Origin: Firmicutes bacterium UBA5286
Lineage (GTDB): Bacteria; Bacillota; Proteinivoracia; UBA4975
Assembly (NCBI GenBank): GCA_002408465.1
Contig: DHSM01000033.1
Span: 1-47,582 of the forward strand
Length of the DNA: 47,582 nt
Direction: 5' to 3'
This document shows positions 23,997-31,592 of the stretch, in pieces (the first letter of the stretch is position 1; each line of letters begins with the position of its first letter). Under the pieces are notes generated by a model. The model was not told the origin of the DNA. It saw nothing but the letters and a program-made list of their open reading frames with translations, and made no database searches. Position numbers and translations under genes: made by a program.

Positions 23997-24437
23997 TAAT
24001 TTGTCGGCGGCCAGGAGGCGGCGTTTAAGGTCGAGGCCGGCACTGAAGCCGCCCAGGCTGCCGTCTGCTGCCAGTACCCGGTGACAGGGAATGATGAGGA
24101 TTATTGGGTTGGCGCCGCAGGCAGAGCCCACTGCCCGGGCGGCGCCTGGTTTGCCGATTGTATTTGCAATCTGGCCATAAGACCGCTGCTGCCCCCGGGG
24201 AATGGCCTGCAGCTGTTTCCACACTGACCGCTGAAACTCGGTGCCCCGGAGATCCAGGGCCAGGTCAAATTCCCTCCGCTCTCCGCTAAACCACTGACTA
24301 ACCTGGCGGGCAGCCTCTTCCAAAAGGGGAGAACTTTCTCTTTCCTCACCTTCGCCGAAATAAGCTTCCGAAAGCCCCTTCTCAGTTGCCCTGAGAAACA
24401 GGGGTCCCAGTGGTGTCATCACTTGTTTGGCATACAT
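23994..24437 (-). CDS. ogt: Methylated-DNA--protein-cysteine methyltransferase
   Basis: A 147-aa O6-alkylguanine-DNA alkyltransferase. The active-site motif IPCHRVLAADGSLGG with the acceptor Cys, the helix-turn-helix region (FQRSVWKQLQAIPRGQQRSYG) and ANTIGKPGAARAVGSACGANP are all present. It repairs O6-alkylguanine by suicidal transfer to Cys. The ATG follows GGAGGGG. Its TAG stop is formed by the first bases of a family-A REP-like palindrome, and its last codons (GCCGACAAATTATAG) are repeated as a 15-bp direct repeat on the far side of the RAYT block. Confidence 0.95.
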   Translation of the reverse strand: MYAKQVMTPLGPLFLRATEKGLSEAYFGEGEERESSPLLEEAARQVSQWFSGERREFDLALDLRGTEFQRSVWKQLQAIPRGQQRSYGQIANTIGKPGAARAVGSACGANPIILIIPCHRVLAADGSLGGFSAGLDLKRRLLAADKL

Positions 24438-24468
24438 TTAATCCCCTCCTTAGGCTAATTATATCAGT

Positions 24469-24491
24469 AAACCGGCTCCTTGGAGCCGGTT
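24469..24491 (+). terminator. Plus-strand terminator upstream of ogt
   Basis: AAACCGGCTCC / GGAGCCGGTTT (11 bp, 2-nt loop) followed by TTTT on the plus strand. No plus-strand gene ends here, so it may stop antisense read-through from the RAYT region. Confidence 0.6.
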
Positions 24492-24498
24492 TTTTGCA

Positions 24499-24585
24499 GG
24501 GAGGGGTGACCACAGGGCAATCTCCCCCGGGAAGGGAGCCCCCCCGGGAGGGGAGACCCCGCAGGGAGGGGTGACCCCTCCCCTA
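24499..24585. repeat. Degenerate cluster of family-A REP-like palindromes
   Basis: A full 22-bp copy (24564-24585) and two or three partial copies (about 24499-24513, 24546-24560) lie between the YyaL-type gene and ogt. The full copy's edge supplies the TAG stop of the YyaL-type gene. Confidence 0.8.
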
Positions 24586-26637
24586 CAGGAGCAGCTGGGC
24601 CAGAACCTTAGAGATATCGGTCTCGGGCAGGCCGCAGGCATAATTCTGACAGAGGTAGGCCCTGGTCTCAGGGGATGGCAGTATCTCGGCAGCAAAGGGC
24701 GCTACCTGGGAAAAATCCCTGGGCGCAGCGGCCGCCAGCAAGCTCACCTCCGGCAAAAAAGAGCGCTGCACTTGCTTAAGGAACTTCCGGGTCTCGGGCT
24801 GGCCCAAATCCCCCACCACCACCGCCTCTTTGCCGGGCACCAGGGCTAAGAGCAGAGCCTGGAGCAAAAAGCCGTGCCCTGCCGGATAGCTTTTGACCTG
24901 GCCGGCAAAAGTGTCGATGAGAGCCTGGGCCACCGCTTGCTGTTCAGTGTCCCCCGTCAGCCGGGCCAGGCCTATGAGTTCCCGGGCGGCGACGCTGTTC
25001 CCTGAGGGCAGGGCGCCGTCAGCGATTTCCTTGGGCCTGAGGATGAGCTCTTCTCCGTCGCTGCCGTAGAAATAAAAGCCTCCATTCTCCTCATCCCAAA
25101 AGAGCTCCTGCATTTTTCCCGCCAACTCCTTGGCCTTGGCCAGCCAGCTTATATCCAGGGAAGCGGCATAAAGCTCGTTGCAGGCCCAGAGCAGGTAGCC
25201 ATAGTCGTCAATATAAGCCTTGTGCCTGGCCTCCCCCTGCCGCCAGCGGGCCAGAAGACGCCCAGACTCTATCAGGGTATCCTCAATAAAGGCATAGGCT
25301 GTCTTGGCCCGTTCCAGATATTTTTCCTCGCCAAAGGCCCGGGCGGCCAGGGCCAGGGCAGTGATCATCAGGGCGTTCCAAGCCGTCAGCACCTTGTCAT
25401 CTTTGTGGGGATGGATGCGCTCTTCCCTGACGGCAAAGAGCTTGTGTCGGCAGGATTCCATAATGGACTTGAACAGGTCCGGCTCCACATTATGATAATT
25501 GGCCACATGGGTAAGATCTGTTCCAATCAGGTTGGGGATATTCTTGCCCTCGAAATTACCTTTCTCGGTGATATTATAGGCCTCGCAAAATAATATGCCC
25601 TGCTCCTGGCCCAGGACTTCCATTATTTCTGCTTGCTCCCAAACGTAGAATTTACCTTCCACGCCCTCGGAATCGGCATCTTCCGCAGAATAAAAGCAGC
25701 CTCCGGGCCCCGTCATGACGCGGTCGGCATAATCCAGAATCTCCCGGGCCACTGTCATGTAGCGCTGTTGGCCGGTGACCTGCCAGCCTTCAGTGTAAGC
25801 AATTGCCAGCAGGGCATTGTCATAGAGCATCTTTTCAAAATGGGGAAGGAGCCACTGCCTGTCGGTGGAATAGCGGCAAAAGCCATAGCCCAAATGATCA
25901 TAGATCCCCCCATTGGCCATGGCGTCTAAGGTTGCCGTGACCATTTCCAGGGCATCAGGATTTTTTGTCCAGCGGTGGTAGCGCAGCAGAAACATTAGAT
26001 TATGAGGTGTGGGAAATTTGGGGGCGCGGCCAAATCCCCCAAATTCCGGGTCGAAGGCCTGCTGCAGCTGGCGGAAGCAGGTATGCACATCTGCCTCCCC
26101 CAATTTCTCAGCGGTTGTTGCCCGGGGCTGCAAAACCTCTGCCACCTGATCGGCAACCCGGTCTATTTTTTCGGGCTCGGCCTTATACTGATCAGAAAGC
26201 AATAAGATTAGTTCTTTGAAACCGGGGCGGCCGTAGCCTCCCTGCGGGGGAAAGTATGTCCCAGCATAGAAAGGCTTTTTATCGGGGGTAAGAAACACCG
26301 ACAGAGGCCAGCCTCCCTGGCCGGCAATGGCCTGGCAGGCCTGCATATAGATGGCGTCGATATCCGGCCGCTCCTCCCGGTCCACTTTGATGGAGATAAA
26401 GCGTTCATTGAGGAGCCCGGCGATTTCCTTATCGGCAAAGGATTCACGGGCCATGACATGACACCAATGACAGGTGGAATAACCGATGGAGAGAAAAATG
26501 GGCTTATCATCCGCCTTTGCCTTATTAAATGCTTCTTCGCCCCAGGGATACCAGTCCACAGGATTGTGGGCGTGCTGAAGCAGGTACGGGGATTTCTCTT
26601 TTATCAATCTATTCGGGACTCGGTTTAAGTTAGGCAT
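24583..26637 (-). CDS. YyaL/SSP411-type thioredoxin-domain protein (DUF255)
   Basis: About 684 aa. The N-terminal thioredoxin-like domain has the family signature SPYLLQHAHNPVDWYPWGEE and the CHWCHVM motif in place of CxxC. A long alpha/alpha-barrel domain resembling glycosidases follows (ADRQWLLPHFEKMLYDNALL-type HFEKMLYDNA segment and DEENGGFYFYGSDGEE). The family is widespread with unclear function. The ATG at 26637 has AGGAAG at 7 nt; the upstream ATG lacks a site. The TAG stop is the edge of a family-A palindrome. Confidence 0.92.
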   Translation of the reverse strand: MPNLNRVPNRLIKEKSPYLLQHAHNPVDWYPWGEEAFNKAKADDKPIFLSIGYSTCHWCHVMARESFADKEIAGLLNERFISIKVDREERPDIDAIYMQACQAIAGQGGWPLSVFLTPDKKPFYAGTYFPPQGGYGRPGFKELILLLSDQYKAEPEKIDRVADQVAEVLQPRATTAEKLGEADVHTCFRQLQQAFDPEFGGFGRAPKFPTPHNLMFLLRYHRWTKNPDALEMVTATLDAMANGGIYDHLGYGFCRYSTDRQWLLPHFEKMLYDNALLAIAYTEGWQVTGQQRYMTVAREILDYADRVMTGPGGCFYSAEDADSEGVEGKFYVWEQAEIMEVLGQEQGILFCEAYNITEKGNFEGKNIPNLIGTDLTHVANYHNVEPDLFKSIMESCRHKLFAVREERIHPHKDDKVLTAWNALMITALALAARAFGEEKYLERAKTAYAFIEDTLIESGRLLARWRQGEARHKAYIDDYGYLLWACNELYAASLDISWLAKAKELAGKMQELFWDEENGGFYFYGSDGEELILRPKEIADGALPSGNSVAARELIGLARLTGDTEQQAVAQALIDTFAGQVKSYPAGHGFLLQALLLALVPGKEAVVVGDLGQPETRKFLKQVQRSFLPEVSLLAAAAPRDFSQVAPFAAEILPSPETRAYLCQNYACGLPETDISKVLAQLLL

Positions 26638-26680
26638 GGCATCACTTCCTTCATAAAGGTATTTCATTTTAGCATACCCA

Positions 26681-26720
26681 AAACTTAAGGATACTGCTTA
26701 ATTGCAATATCCTTAAGTTT
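26681..26720 (-). terminator. Hairpin between GyrI-like and YyaL-type genes
   Basis: Perfect 13-bp arms AAACTTAAGGATA / TATCCTTAAGTTT with a 14-nt loop; on the minus strand TTTTGGG follows. Likely the terminator of the GyrI-like gene. Confidence 0.6.
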
Positions 26721-26760
26721 ATTACCGGTATTGGATTATCAGTAGTATATCCTAATCAGA

Positions 26761-27252
26761 TTATTTCTGCGCACTCACAGCACGCAGTTCAATATAGCCT
26801 CTTTCACCGATTGGCTCTAGCTGAATACGAGGATTGCTATCGTCCCATGCATAGCCGATAAGCGACGGATTATAGCGGTTCATTGCCTGCTGCACTGCCA
26901 TAATTGCTTCACAGTAATCTTCTTCTTTGAAGGGTTCACCTTGAAACATCAGATAATCTGCTGCAGGAAGCGTGATGACATCAAAGCCCTCCGGAACCGG
27001 ACCAGCATAATCGGCGGCGACCTCAACACCCTGCACATAGGTGGAAGTATTGGGCTTTTTGTACTCCGCCGGCAGCCACAGGCAAACCGGCTCGCAGCAA
27101 AGAGACTTCATGCTTTTGAGCAGGCCCCATACATTACAGCCCACCTCTTCACAATAGGGAAAGTAGCCCTTTGCTTTGACACCTCGTTTGATGATAACCT
27201 TACGTTCCGGCTTATGGATTACCTGAATGAAGACATTCTGAACATTTTCCAT
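26761..27252 (-). CDS. GyrI-like small-molecule-binding domain protein
   Basis: A 163-aa stand-alone GyrI/AraC-effector-binding-like domain, normally fused to AraC-type or MerR-type regulators. The sequence shows VQNVFIQVIHKPERKVIIKRG at the start and the family-like VITLPAADYLMFQGEPFKE with RIQLEPIGERGYIELRAVS at the end. No DNA-binding domain is present, so it may bind or sequester a small amphipathic molecule. The ATG follows GAAAGGA. It is downstream of, and co-oriented with, an XRE regulator but 115 bp away. Confidence 0.8.
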   Translation of the reverse strand: MENVQNVFIQVIHKPERKVIIKRGVKAKGYFPYCEEVGCNVWGLLKSMKSLCCEPVCLWLPAEYKKPNTSTYVQGVEVAADYAGPVPEGFDVITLPAADYLMFQGEPFKEEDYCEAIMAVQQAMNRYNPSLIGYAWDDSNPRIQLEPIGERGYIELRAVSAQK

Positions 27253-27367
27253 GTGATTTGACTCCTTTCCTAACTCTCTAAATTTGACGCCATAAGAAAT
27301 GAAAAGTGTTATACCTCCGATGAGTCAATTATACAGAGTGCCGGAAGGACTCTCTCGACTTATTTTG

Positions 27368-27568
27368 CTATTCATCCAGAAAAAATAAATCCTCGACCCT
27401 GGTTTTCAGCAGTTTGGCCAGTTTCATTCCCAATTCCAGCGAAGGGTTGTACTTATTATTCTCTACGGCGATTATTGTCTGGCGGGTAACCCCGGCCAGT
27501 TCCGCCAAATCCTCTTGCCGATAGCCCTGTCTTTTCCTTAGTTCCTTTATCCTATTCCTCATTTCCAC
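27368..27568 (-). CDS. XRE-family transcriptional regulator
   Basis: A 66-aa single-domain Cro/CI-type HTH protein (RIKELRKRQGYRQEDLAELAGVTRQTIIAVE, then YNPSLELGMKLAKLLKTRVEDLFFLDE), the kind that acts as a small autoregulator. The start is GTG 27568 or ATG 27562; neither has a good ribosome site. It is driven by a consensus promoter and has a 7-bp inverted repeat at the transcription start, a likely self-binding operator. It is divergent from the 5'-nucleotidase gene. Confidence 0.9.
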   Translation of the reverse strand: MEMRNRIKELRKRQGYRQEDLAELAGVTRQTIIAVENNKYNPSLELGMKLAKLLKTRVEDLFFLDE

Positions 27569-27615
27569 TGCATTTCCATTTCATCTGCCTTTTTAAGCAT
27601 AAGTATACCCCCTTT

Positions 27616-27635
27616 ATGTAAAACCTTATTTACAT
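27616..27635. promoter_or_regulatory. Inverted-repeat operator of the XRE gene
   Basis: ATGTAAA-N6-TTTACAT, a perfect 7-bp inverted repeat, overlaps the -10 edge and the transcription start of the XRE gene. A natural autorepression site. Confidence 0.6.
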
Positions 27636-27662
27636 TATAGCCTCGCCGAGGAGCAATGTCAA
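27634..27662 (-). promoter_or_regulatory. Consensus sigma-A promoter of the XRE gene
   Basis: On the minus strand TTGACA (27657-27662) and TATAAT (27634-27639) are separated by exactly 17 bp. The spacer holds a small CCTCG-CGAGG palindrome. Confidence 0.85.
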
Positions 27663-27736
27663 TAACTCTTTACACTTCCTTCCCTCTGTTCCTGCAAAAC
27701 TGCCTTCTCAGGCTATACAGTTTTTTCTAGGACAAG

Positions 27737-27742
27737 TATAAT
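27737..27742 (+). promoter_or_regulatory. -10 box of the 5'-nucleotidase gene
   Basis: TATAAT about 28 bp before the ATG at 27771; TATACA 17 bp upstream is a weak -35. Confidence 0.5.
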
Positions 27743-27770
27743 GGAAGCAAACGTTTCCCGGAGGTGCACT

Positions 27771-29765
27771 ATGCGCAAGCTTACGGTGTTTTTGCTGGTA
27801 CTGCTGGTAGCCGCAGGCAGTTTCCCCATTCCTTCTGCCCAGGCGGGAACGCTGTACTCTCCCGCTGCCCAGTCTGATGAACTCTTTTTTACCATTTTGC
27901 ACACCAATGATGAACACTCTGCCCTCAGCCCCTCTCCCCTGGTGGACTATTCCCCCGAGAAAAGCAATCCCAGCCTTGGGGGCTATGCCCGCTTGGCCCA
28001 GGCCGTTAAAGATATCCGGGCCGCCAAAAAGGCAGCCAATGAACCGGTGCTGCTCTTATCGGCAGGGGACTACTTGGGGGGCTCCCCCTACTCCTGGCTG
28101 GGCTTGACCGGCAAGGCGCCGGACCTGACTATCATGAACAAAATCGGCTATGATGCCGTCATTATCGGCAACCATGAGTACGATTACGGTCCCGAACTGC
28201 TGGCCCAATATCTGCGGACCGCAGGTTATCCCGAGGCCAATGAGCATACAATTCTCCTGGCCAGCAACACCCTGCCCCCTGCCGGCCATGCCCTCAATGA
28301 CCTGGGCATCCAAAAAACCGCTGTCCTCACTCTCCCTAACGGCCTGAAGGTGGGTCTCTTTGGCCTCATCGGCATCGATGCAGTCAATGTGGCCCCCTAT
28401 GCCGAGCCGGTTGAATTTGCCGACCAGGCAGAGACGGCCAAGTCAATGGTAGCGGCCCTGGAAAAAGAGGGTGTAGATATTATCATTGCCATTTGTCATT
28501 CCGGCGAAGATGAAGACATCGATCTAGTCCGGGCGGTGCCGGGCATCGACGTCATCATCGGCGGCCATAGCCATAAGCTCTTGGAGGAACCCATTATTGA
28601 GGGGGGGACCATCATTGTCCAGGCGGGTGAAAACCTGAAATATCTGGGCAATCTGGAGCTGGCCTACAATCTGTCCACCGACAAGGTCCGCCTTCGCAAT
28701 CTTGAGACCAAAAAGCCTTATGTTATTCCCTTAGATGATTCAGTTCCTGAAGAACCGGAAATTGCAGCCATGGTGGCTGGGTATACTGCAGACCTCAACG
28801 CCCTGGTGGCTGATATGACCGAAGGCCGCTTTACAGATATCGCCGAGACGGTGGTCTGGTCGGGCTTCCAGGTGCCAAATACCCCTGTGCTGCAGGAGAC
28901 TCCTTTTGCCAACTTTGTCACCGATGCCATGCGCCTGGTGGCGGAAGAAGCCACAGGCGAAAAAGTGCATCTGGCAGTTCAGGCTAACGGTGTCCTCCGG
29001 GGCAGCATCAATCCCGGCGCCTGCCCCTGGTCCCAGGATCAGGTTTCCTTTTACGATCTGGCCTACCTGGTGGGACTGGGCTCCGGGCCTGACGGCAAAG
29101 CTGGCTACCCATTGGTGTCTGTGTACCTTACCGGCCAAGAGCTGCGCCGCATCTTAGAAATCCAGGTTCTGCTGGCGGAATTGATGGGCGACACCTACTT
29201 TCTCCAGATTTCCGGGGCAAGAATGACCTTCGACCGGGGGCGGGCAGTGCTCCTGACGCTGCCTTTTATCGATCTTCCCGTGCCTACCACCATGGCAGTG
29301 TCCTCAGCAGAACTTTATACCGGCCAGGGCATTCAGGACAGCGATGAATATGTGAAGATAAAAAAGAGGGACCAAGAGCTTTATCATGTGGTCACCGATT
29401 ATTATATCGCCGCTTTTTTGCCCATGGCGGGAGAATTGTTGCCCAGCCTGGAGTTGGTGCTCAAGGACAAAGACGGCAACCCAATTAACAATATCGATGA
29501 TGCAATTATCCGCCGCAACGGCCGGGAGCTGAAAGTCTGGCAGGCAGTGCTGGAATATGCCGCCGCCCAGCCCCAGGACAGCAGCGGCAAACCGCGGATC
29601 AGCGACTACTACGCAGAAACCTCAGGCCGCTTGGTGCAATACACTATCTATCCTCCACTGTGGAAGGGTCTAGTGCTGGTCTTAATGCTCATAGCAGTCC
29701 TCCTAATTTTGGGAATCCATAAGCTGCGGCGAAAGAGAAGAAATATGAGAATAACCAATATTTGA
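27771..29765 (+). CDS. Surface 5'-nucleotidase / 2',3'-cyclic phosphodiesterase-type enzyme
   Basis: About 664 aa, with a signal peptide (hydrophobic run ending in PSAQA), a metallophosphatase domain with HTNDEHSAL, LLSAGDYLGG, IGNHEYDYG, ICHSGEDED and GGHSHKLL metal/catalytic motifs, and a 5'-nucleotidase C-terminal domain (TPFANFVTDAMRL, QANGVLRGSI). A final membrane helix and a basic tail anchor it to the outer membrane face; there is no LPXTG. It probably releases phosphate and nucleosides from extracellular nucleotides. The ATG at 27771 has GGAGG at 6 nt. The UshA-like C-terminus is slightly divergent. Confidence 0.9.
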   Translation: MRKLTVFLLVLLVAAGSFPIPSAQAGTLYSPAAQSDELFFTILHTNDEHSALSPSPLVDYSPEKSNPSLGGYARLAQAVKDIRAAKKAANEPVLLLSAGDYLGGSPYSWLGLTGKAPDLTIMNKIGYDAVIIGNHEYDYGPELLAQYLRTAGYPEANEHTILLASNTLPPAGHALNDLGIQKTAVLTLPNGLKVGLFGLIGIDAVNVAPYAEPVEFADQAETAKSMVAALEKEGVDIIIAICHSGEDEDIDLVRAVPGIDVIIGGHSHKLLEEPIIEGGTIIVQAGENLKYLGNLELAYNLSTDKVRLRNLETKKPYVIPLDDSVPEEPEIAAMVAGYTADLNALVADMTEGRFTDIAETVVWSGFQVPNTPVLQETPFANFVTDAMRLVAEEATGEKVHLAVQANGVLRGSINPGACPWSQDQVSFYDLAYLVGLGSGPDGKAGYPLVSVYLTGQELRRILEIQVLLAELMGDTYFLQISGARMTFDRGRAVLLTLPFIDLPVPTTMAVSSAELYTGQGIQDSDEYVKIKKRDQELYHVVTDYYIAAFLPMAGELLPSLELVLKDKDGNPINNIDDAIIRRNGRELKVWQAVLEYAAAQPQDSSGKPRISDYYAETSGRLVQYTIYPPLWKGLVLVLMLIAVLLILGIHKLRRKRRNMRITNI

Positions 29766-29790
29766 CATACCCCAGATCTAATGGTAATAT
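29762..29790 (+). promoter_or_regulatory. Promoter of the secreted-protein/ABC cassette
   Basis: TTGACA (29762-29767), 17 bp, then TAATAT (29785-29790), 30 bp before the ATG of the secreted protein. The -35 overlaps the nucleotidase stop codon, so the cassette has its own start of transcription. Confidence 0.75.
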
Positions 29791-29819
29791 ATTCCCATCA
29801 AACAAAAGGAGTGTTCAAT

Positions 29820-30281
29820 ATGAAATTATTAAAAGGTTTTTTTGTAAGTGTATTGGTTTGCCTAGCATTATTACCTTCACTGTTGTATGCAACTTCGTCC
29901 ATAACTGAAGATTACCAGTCTACATTTGATTTTTCTCATAGTGTTCAAGGGGCGTATCGAAATTACACTGGTAAGCATATTCGGCTACGAGCTACCTGTA
30001 CAGAATATCACCACGATCATCCAGATACTAACTACTTTGTTTTTCTTCATAAAAAAACCCTTTTGGGGTATAAAGTAATAGGCGACCCTGCTGTTTTCCC
30101 TAAAAACGGAACGGGTGTCCACCACTGGCTCAATGTCGACGCAGGCAAATATGGTTTCTTCTTTAGAAAAATCGTTTGGGGTGACGACCGCTCACGGTTA
30201 GTTTCTGATGATGTTTATATGTACGGTTACAACCCTACTCCTGGAGGAGGTAACCCTGTTTTCCCCATGACCAACGATTAA
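29820..30281 (+). CDS. Small secreted protein of unknown function
   Basis: A 153-aa protein with a signal peptide (MKLLKGFFVSVLVCLALLPS..., cleavage near LLYATSS). The mature ~130 residues are beta-rich and aromatic: SHSVQGAYRNYTGKHIRLRA, TNYFVFLHKKTLLGYKVIG, VFPKNGTGVHHWLNVDAGKY and SDDVYMYGYNP. Only one Cys remains. I do not recognise a named family. It is first in an AT-richer cassette, followed by a hairpin and then VanZ-like and ABC genes, so it may be the cargo or effector. The ATG has AAAGGAG upstream. Codon usage is clearly more AT-rich than in the neighbouring nucleotidase. Confidence 0.75.
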   Translation: MKLLKGFFVSVLVCLALLPSLLYATSSITEDYQSTFDFSHSVQGAYRNYTGKHIRLRATCTEYHHDHPDTNYFVFLHKKTLLGYKVIGDPAVFPKNGTGVHHWLNVDAGKYGFFFRKIVWGDDRSRLVSDDVYMYGYNPTPGGGNPVFPMTND

Positions 30282-30311
30282 AACTTCCCCGGGAATTTTC
30301 CCGGAGTTTTT
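30282..30311 (+). terminator. Attenuator-like hairpin after the secreted-protein gene
   Basis: AACT..CCGGGA / TCCCGG.AGTT followed by TTTTT, immediately after the stop of the secreted protein. Partial termination here would give far more of the first cistron than of the transport genes. Confidence 0.7.
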
Positions 30312-30330
30312 CAAAAGGAGGTATGACATT

Positions 30331-30900
30331 ATGCTGGAAGCGCCTTTCTTTTTGCTTATCGGGTCTGTACTCTGTATTCTTATCTTTGCAATAAAGTACA
30401 GGGGGGGCTTTAACCTTAAAGCCTTTATTTATATGACTTTATGCATCTATATTCTAACGTTGCTTATCTGTTTGACTTTCCCTTTACCTTTACAGCAGTC
30501 GCTAATTGCTTATTTACCATCCTATAAGCCTGTATTTGCTCCTTTCTCTGACCTACGCAGTTGGCTGGCAGACCTTCCTTTCATTACAGCGATTGGTATG
30601 GTAACTAAACGAGTTCTTCTTTTTATTCCTATGGGTTTTTTTCTCCCTCTCTTAATGCCCAGAGCTAAATCTTTAGGGGGCTCTTTACAAGTTGGGTTAT
30701 TGATTGCGCTTGTCCCTGAATTACTGAAATATATTATCGGCCTGATTCTCGGAACCTTCTATAAAGCAGTAAGCATAGATAACGTCATCCTCTATTTTGT
30801 GGGGTATTTGTTTGGCTCACTGGTGTTTTTTGTTCTCCGGCCTTGGCTAAATAAATCTATCCGTTTATCCGATTATAGTTTTACCATCAGGGGGAATTAA
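30331..30900 (+). CDS. VanZ-like integral membrane protein
   Basis: A 189-aa protein with about five hydrophobic helices and the VanZ pattern: KRVLLFIPMGFFLPLL, then an SIDNVILYFVGYLFGSLVFF segment. VanZ-family proteins are accessory membrane proteins; VanZ itself gives teicoplanin resistance by an unclear route. Here it sits between the secreted protein and the ABC genes and could act in immunity or in processing. The ATG follows AAAGGAGG at 8 nt. Confidence 0.8.
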   Translation: MLEAPFFLLIGSVLCILIFAIKYRGGFNLKAFIYMTLCIYILTLLICLTFPLPLQQSLIAYLPSYKPVFAPFSDLRSWLADLPFITAIGMVTKRVLLFIPMGFFLPLLMPRAKSLGGSLQVGLLIALVPELLKYIIGLILGTFYKAVSIDNVILYFVGYLFGSLVFFVLRPWLNKSIRLSDYSFTIRGN

Positions 30901-30905
30901 CTGGT

Positions 30906-31592
30906 ATGACACTAATGTCAGCCCGCAATCTCAGCAAAGTATTTGGTCATGGGGAAACCTCTGTGCGTGCATTGGATGATATTAGCCTGGATATATCTTC
31001 TGGTGAAGCAATTGGGATAACAGGAGCTTCTGGTGCAGGTAAATCAACATTACTACATATATTAAGTACCCTTGACACCCCCACAGGGGGACAAGTTATA
31101 TACAAGGGATCCGACTTGTTTGACTATAATCGTACAGAGCGTGCCCGTTTGAGAAGAAGGGAATTTGGTTTTGTCTTTCAGTTCTACAACCTCGTCCCTG
31201 TTTTAACCGTAGAGGAAAATATCTCCTTGCCAGTGTTAATCGACGGGAAAAAACCCAACAGCGACTACATCGATAAACTTATTAACTTGCTTGGGTTAGA
31301 ATCAAAACGCAGGACATTGCCCCATAAACTATCCGGAGGTCAACAACAACGGGTGGCGATTGGAAGAGCACTGGCTGCTAAACCTTCTATTGTCTTCGCC
31401 GATGAGCCTACAGGAAACTTAGACAGTAATACCACCAAAGAAATTGTACAGGTTTTTTTGGAGACCGCCTCGGAATTTCAGCTTACTTTGGTGATTGTTA
31501 CCCATGACAGCTACGTTGCTTCCCATTGTCAACGTATAGTAGAAATCCAAGACGGTAACATCATTTCATCAGGAGAAGACTATGGCAATTAG
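30906..31592 (+). CDS. MacB/LolD-type ABC transporter ATPase
   Basis: A 228-aa ATPase with Walker A GASGAGKST, Q-loop FQFYNLVP, signature LSGGQQQR, Walker B IVFADEPTGNLD and the switch His in VTHDS. This LolD/MacB/BceA class works with FtsX-type permeases in extracting or exporting peptides and lipoproteins or in sensing antimicrobial peptides. It overlaps the permease gene by 11 bp, so the two are translationally coupled. Confidence 0.93.
   Translation: MTLMSARNLSKVFGHGETSVRALDDISLDISSGEAIGITGASGAGKSTLLHILSTLDTPTGGQVIYKGSDLFDYNRTERARLRRREFGFVFQFYNLVPVLTVEENISLPVLIDGKKPNSDYIDKLINLLGLESKRRTLPHKLSGGQQQRVAIGRALAAKPSIVFADEPTGNLDSNTTKEIVQVFLETASEFQLTLVIVTHDSYVASHCQRIVEIQDGNIISSGEDYGN

Noticed and set aside
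23818..24003. CRISPR-like array
   Set aside because: The units are ~78 bp with internal palindromes and no unique spacers; they are REP-like repeats next to a RAYT.
29820..30281. Lactococcin 972-type bacteriocin precursor
   Set aside because: The ABC context is similar, but the mature sequence does not match that family as I know it; left as unknown.
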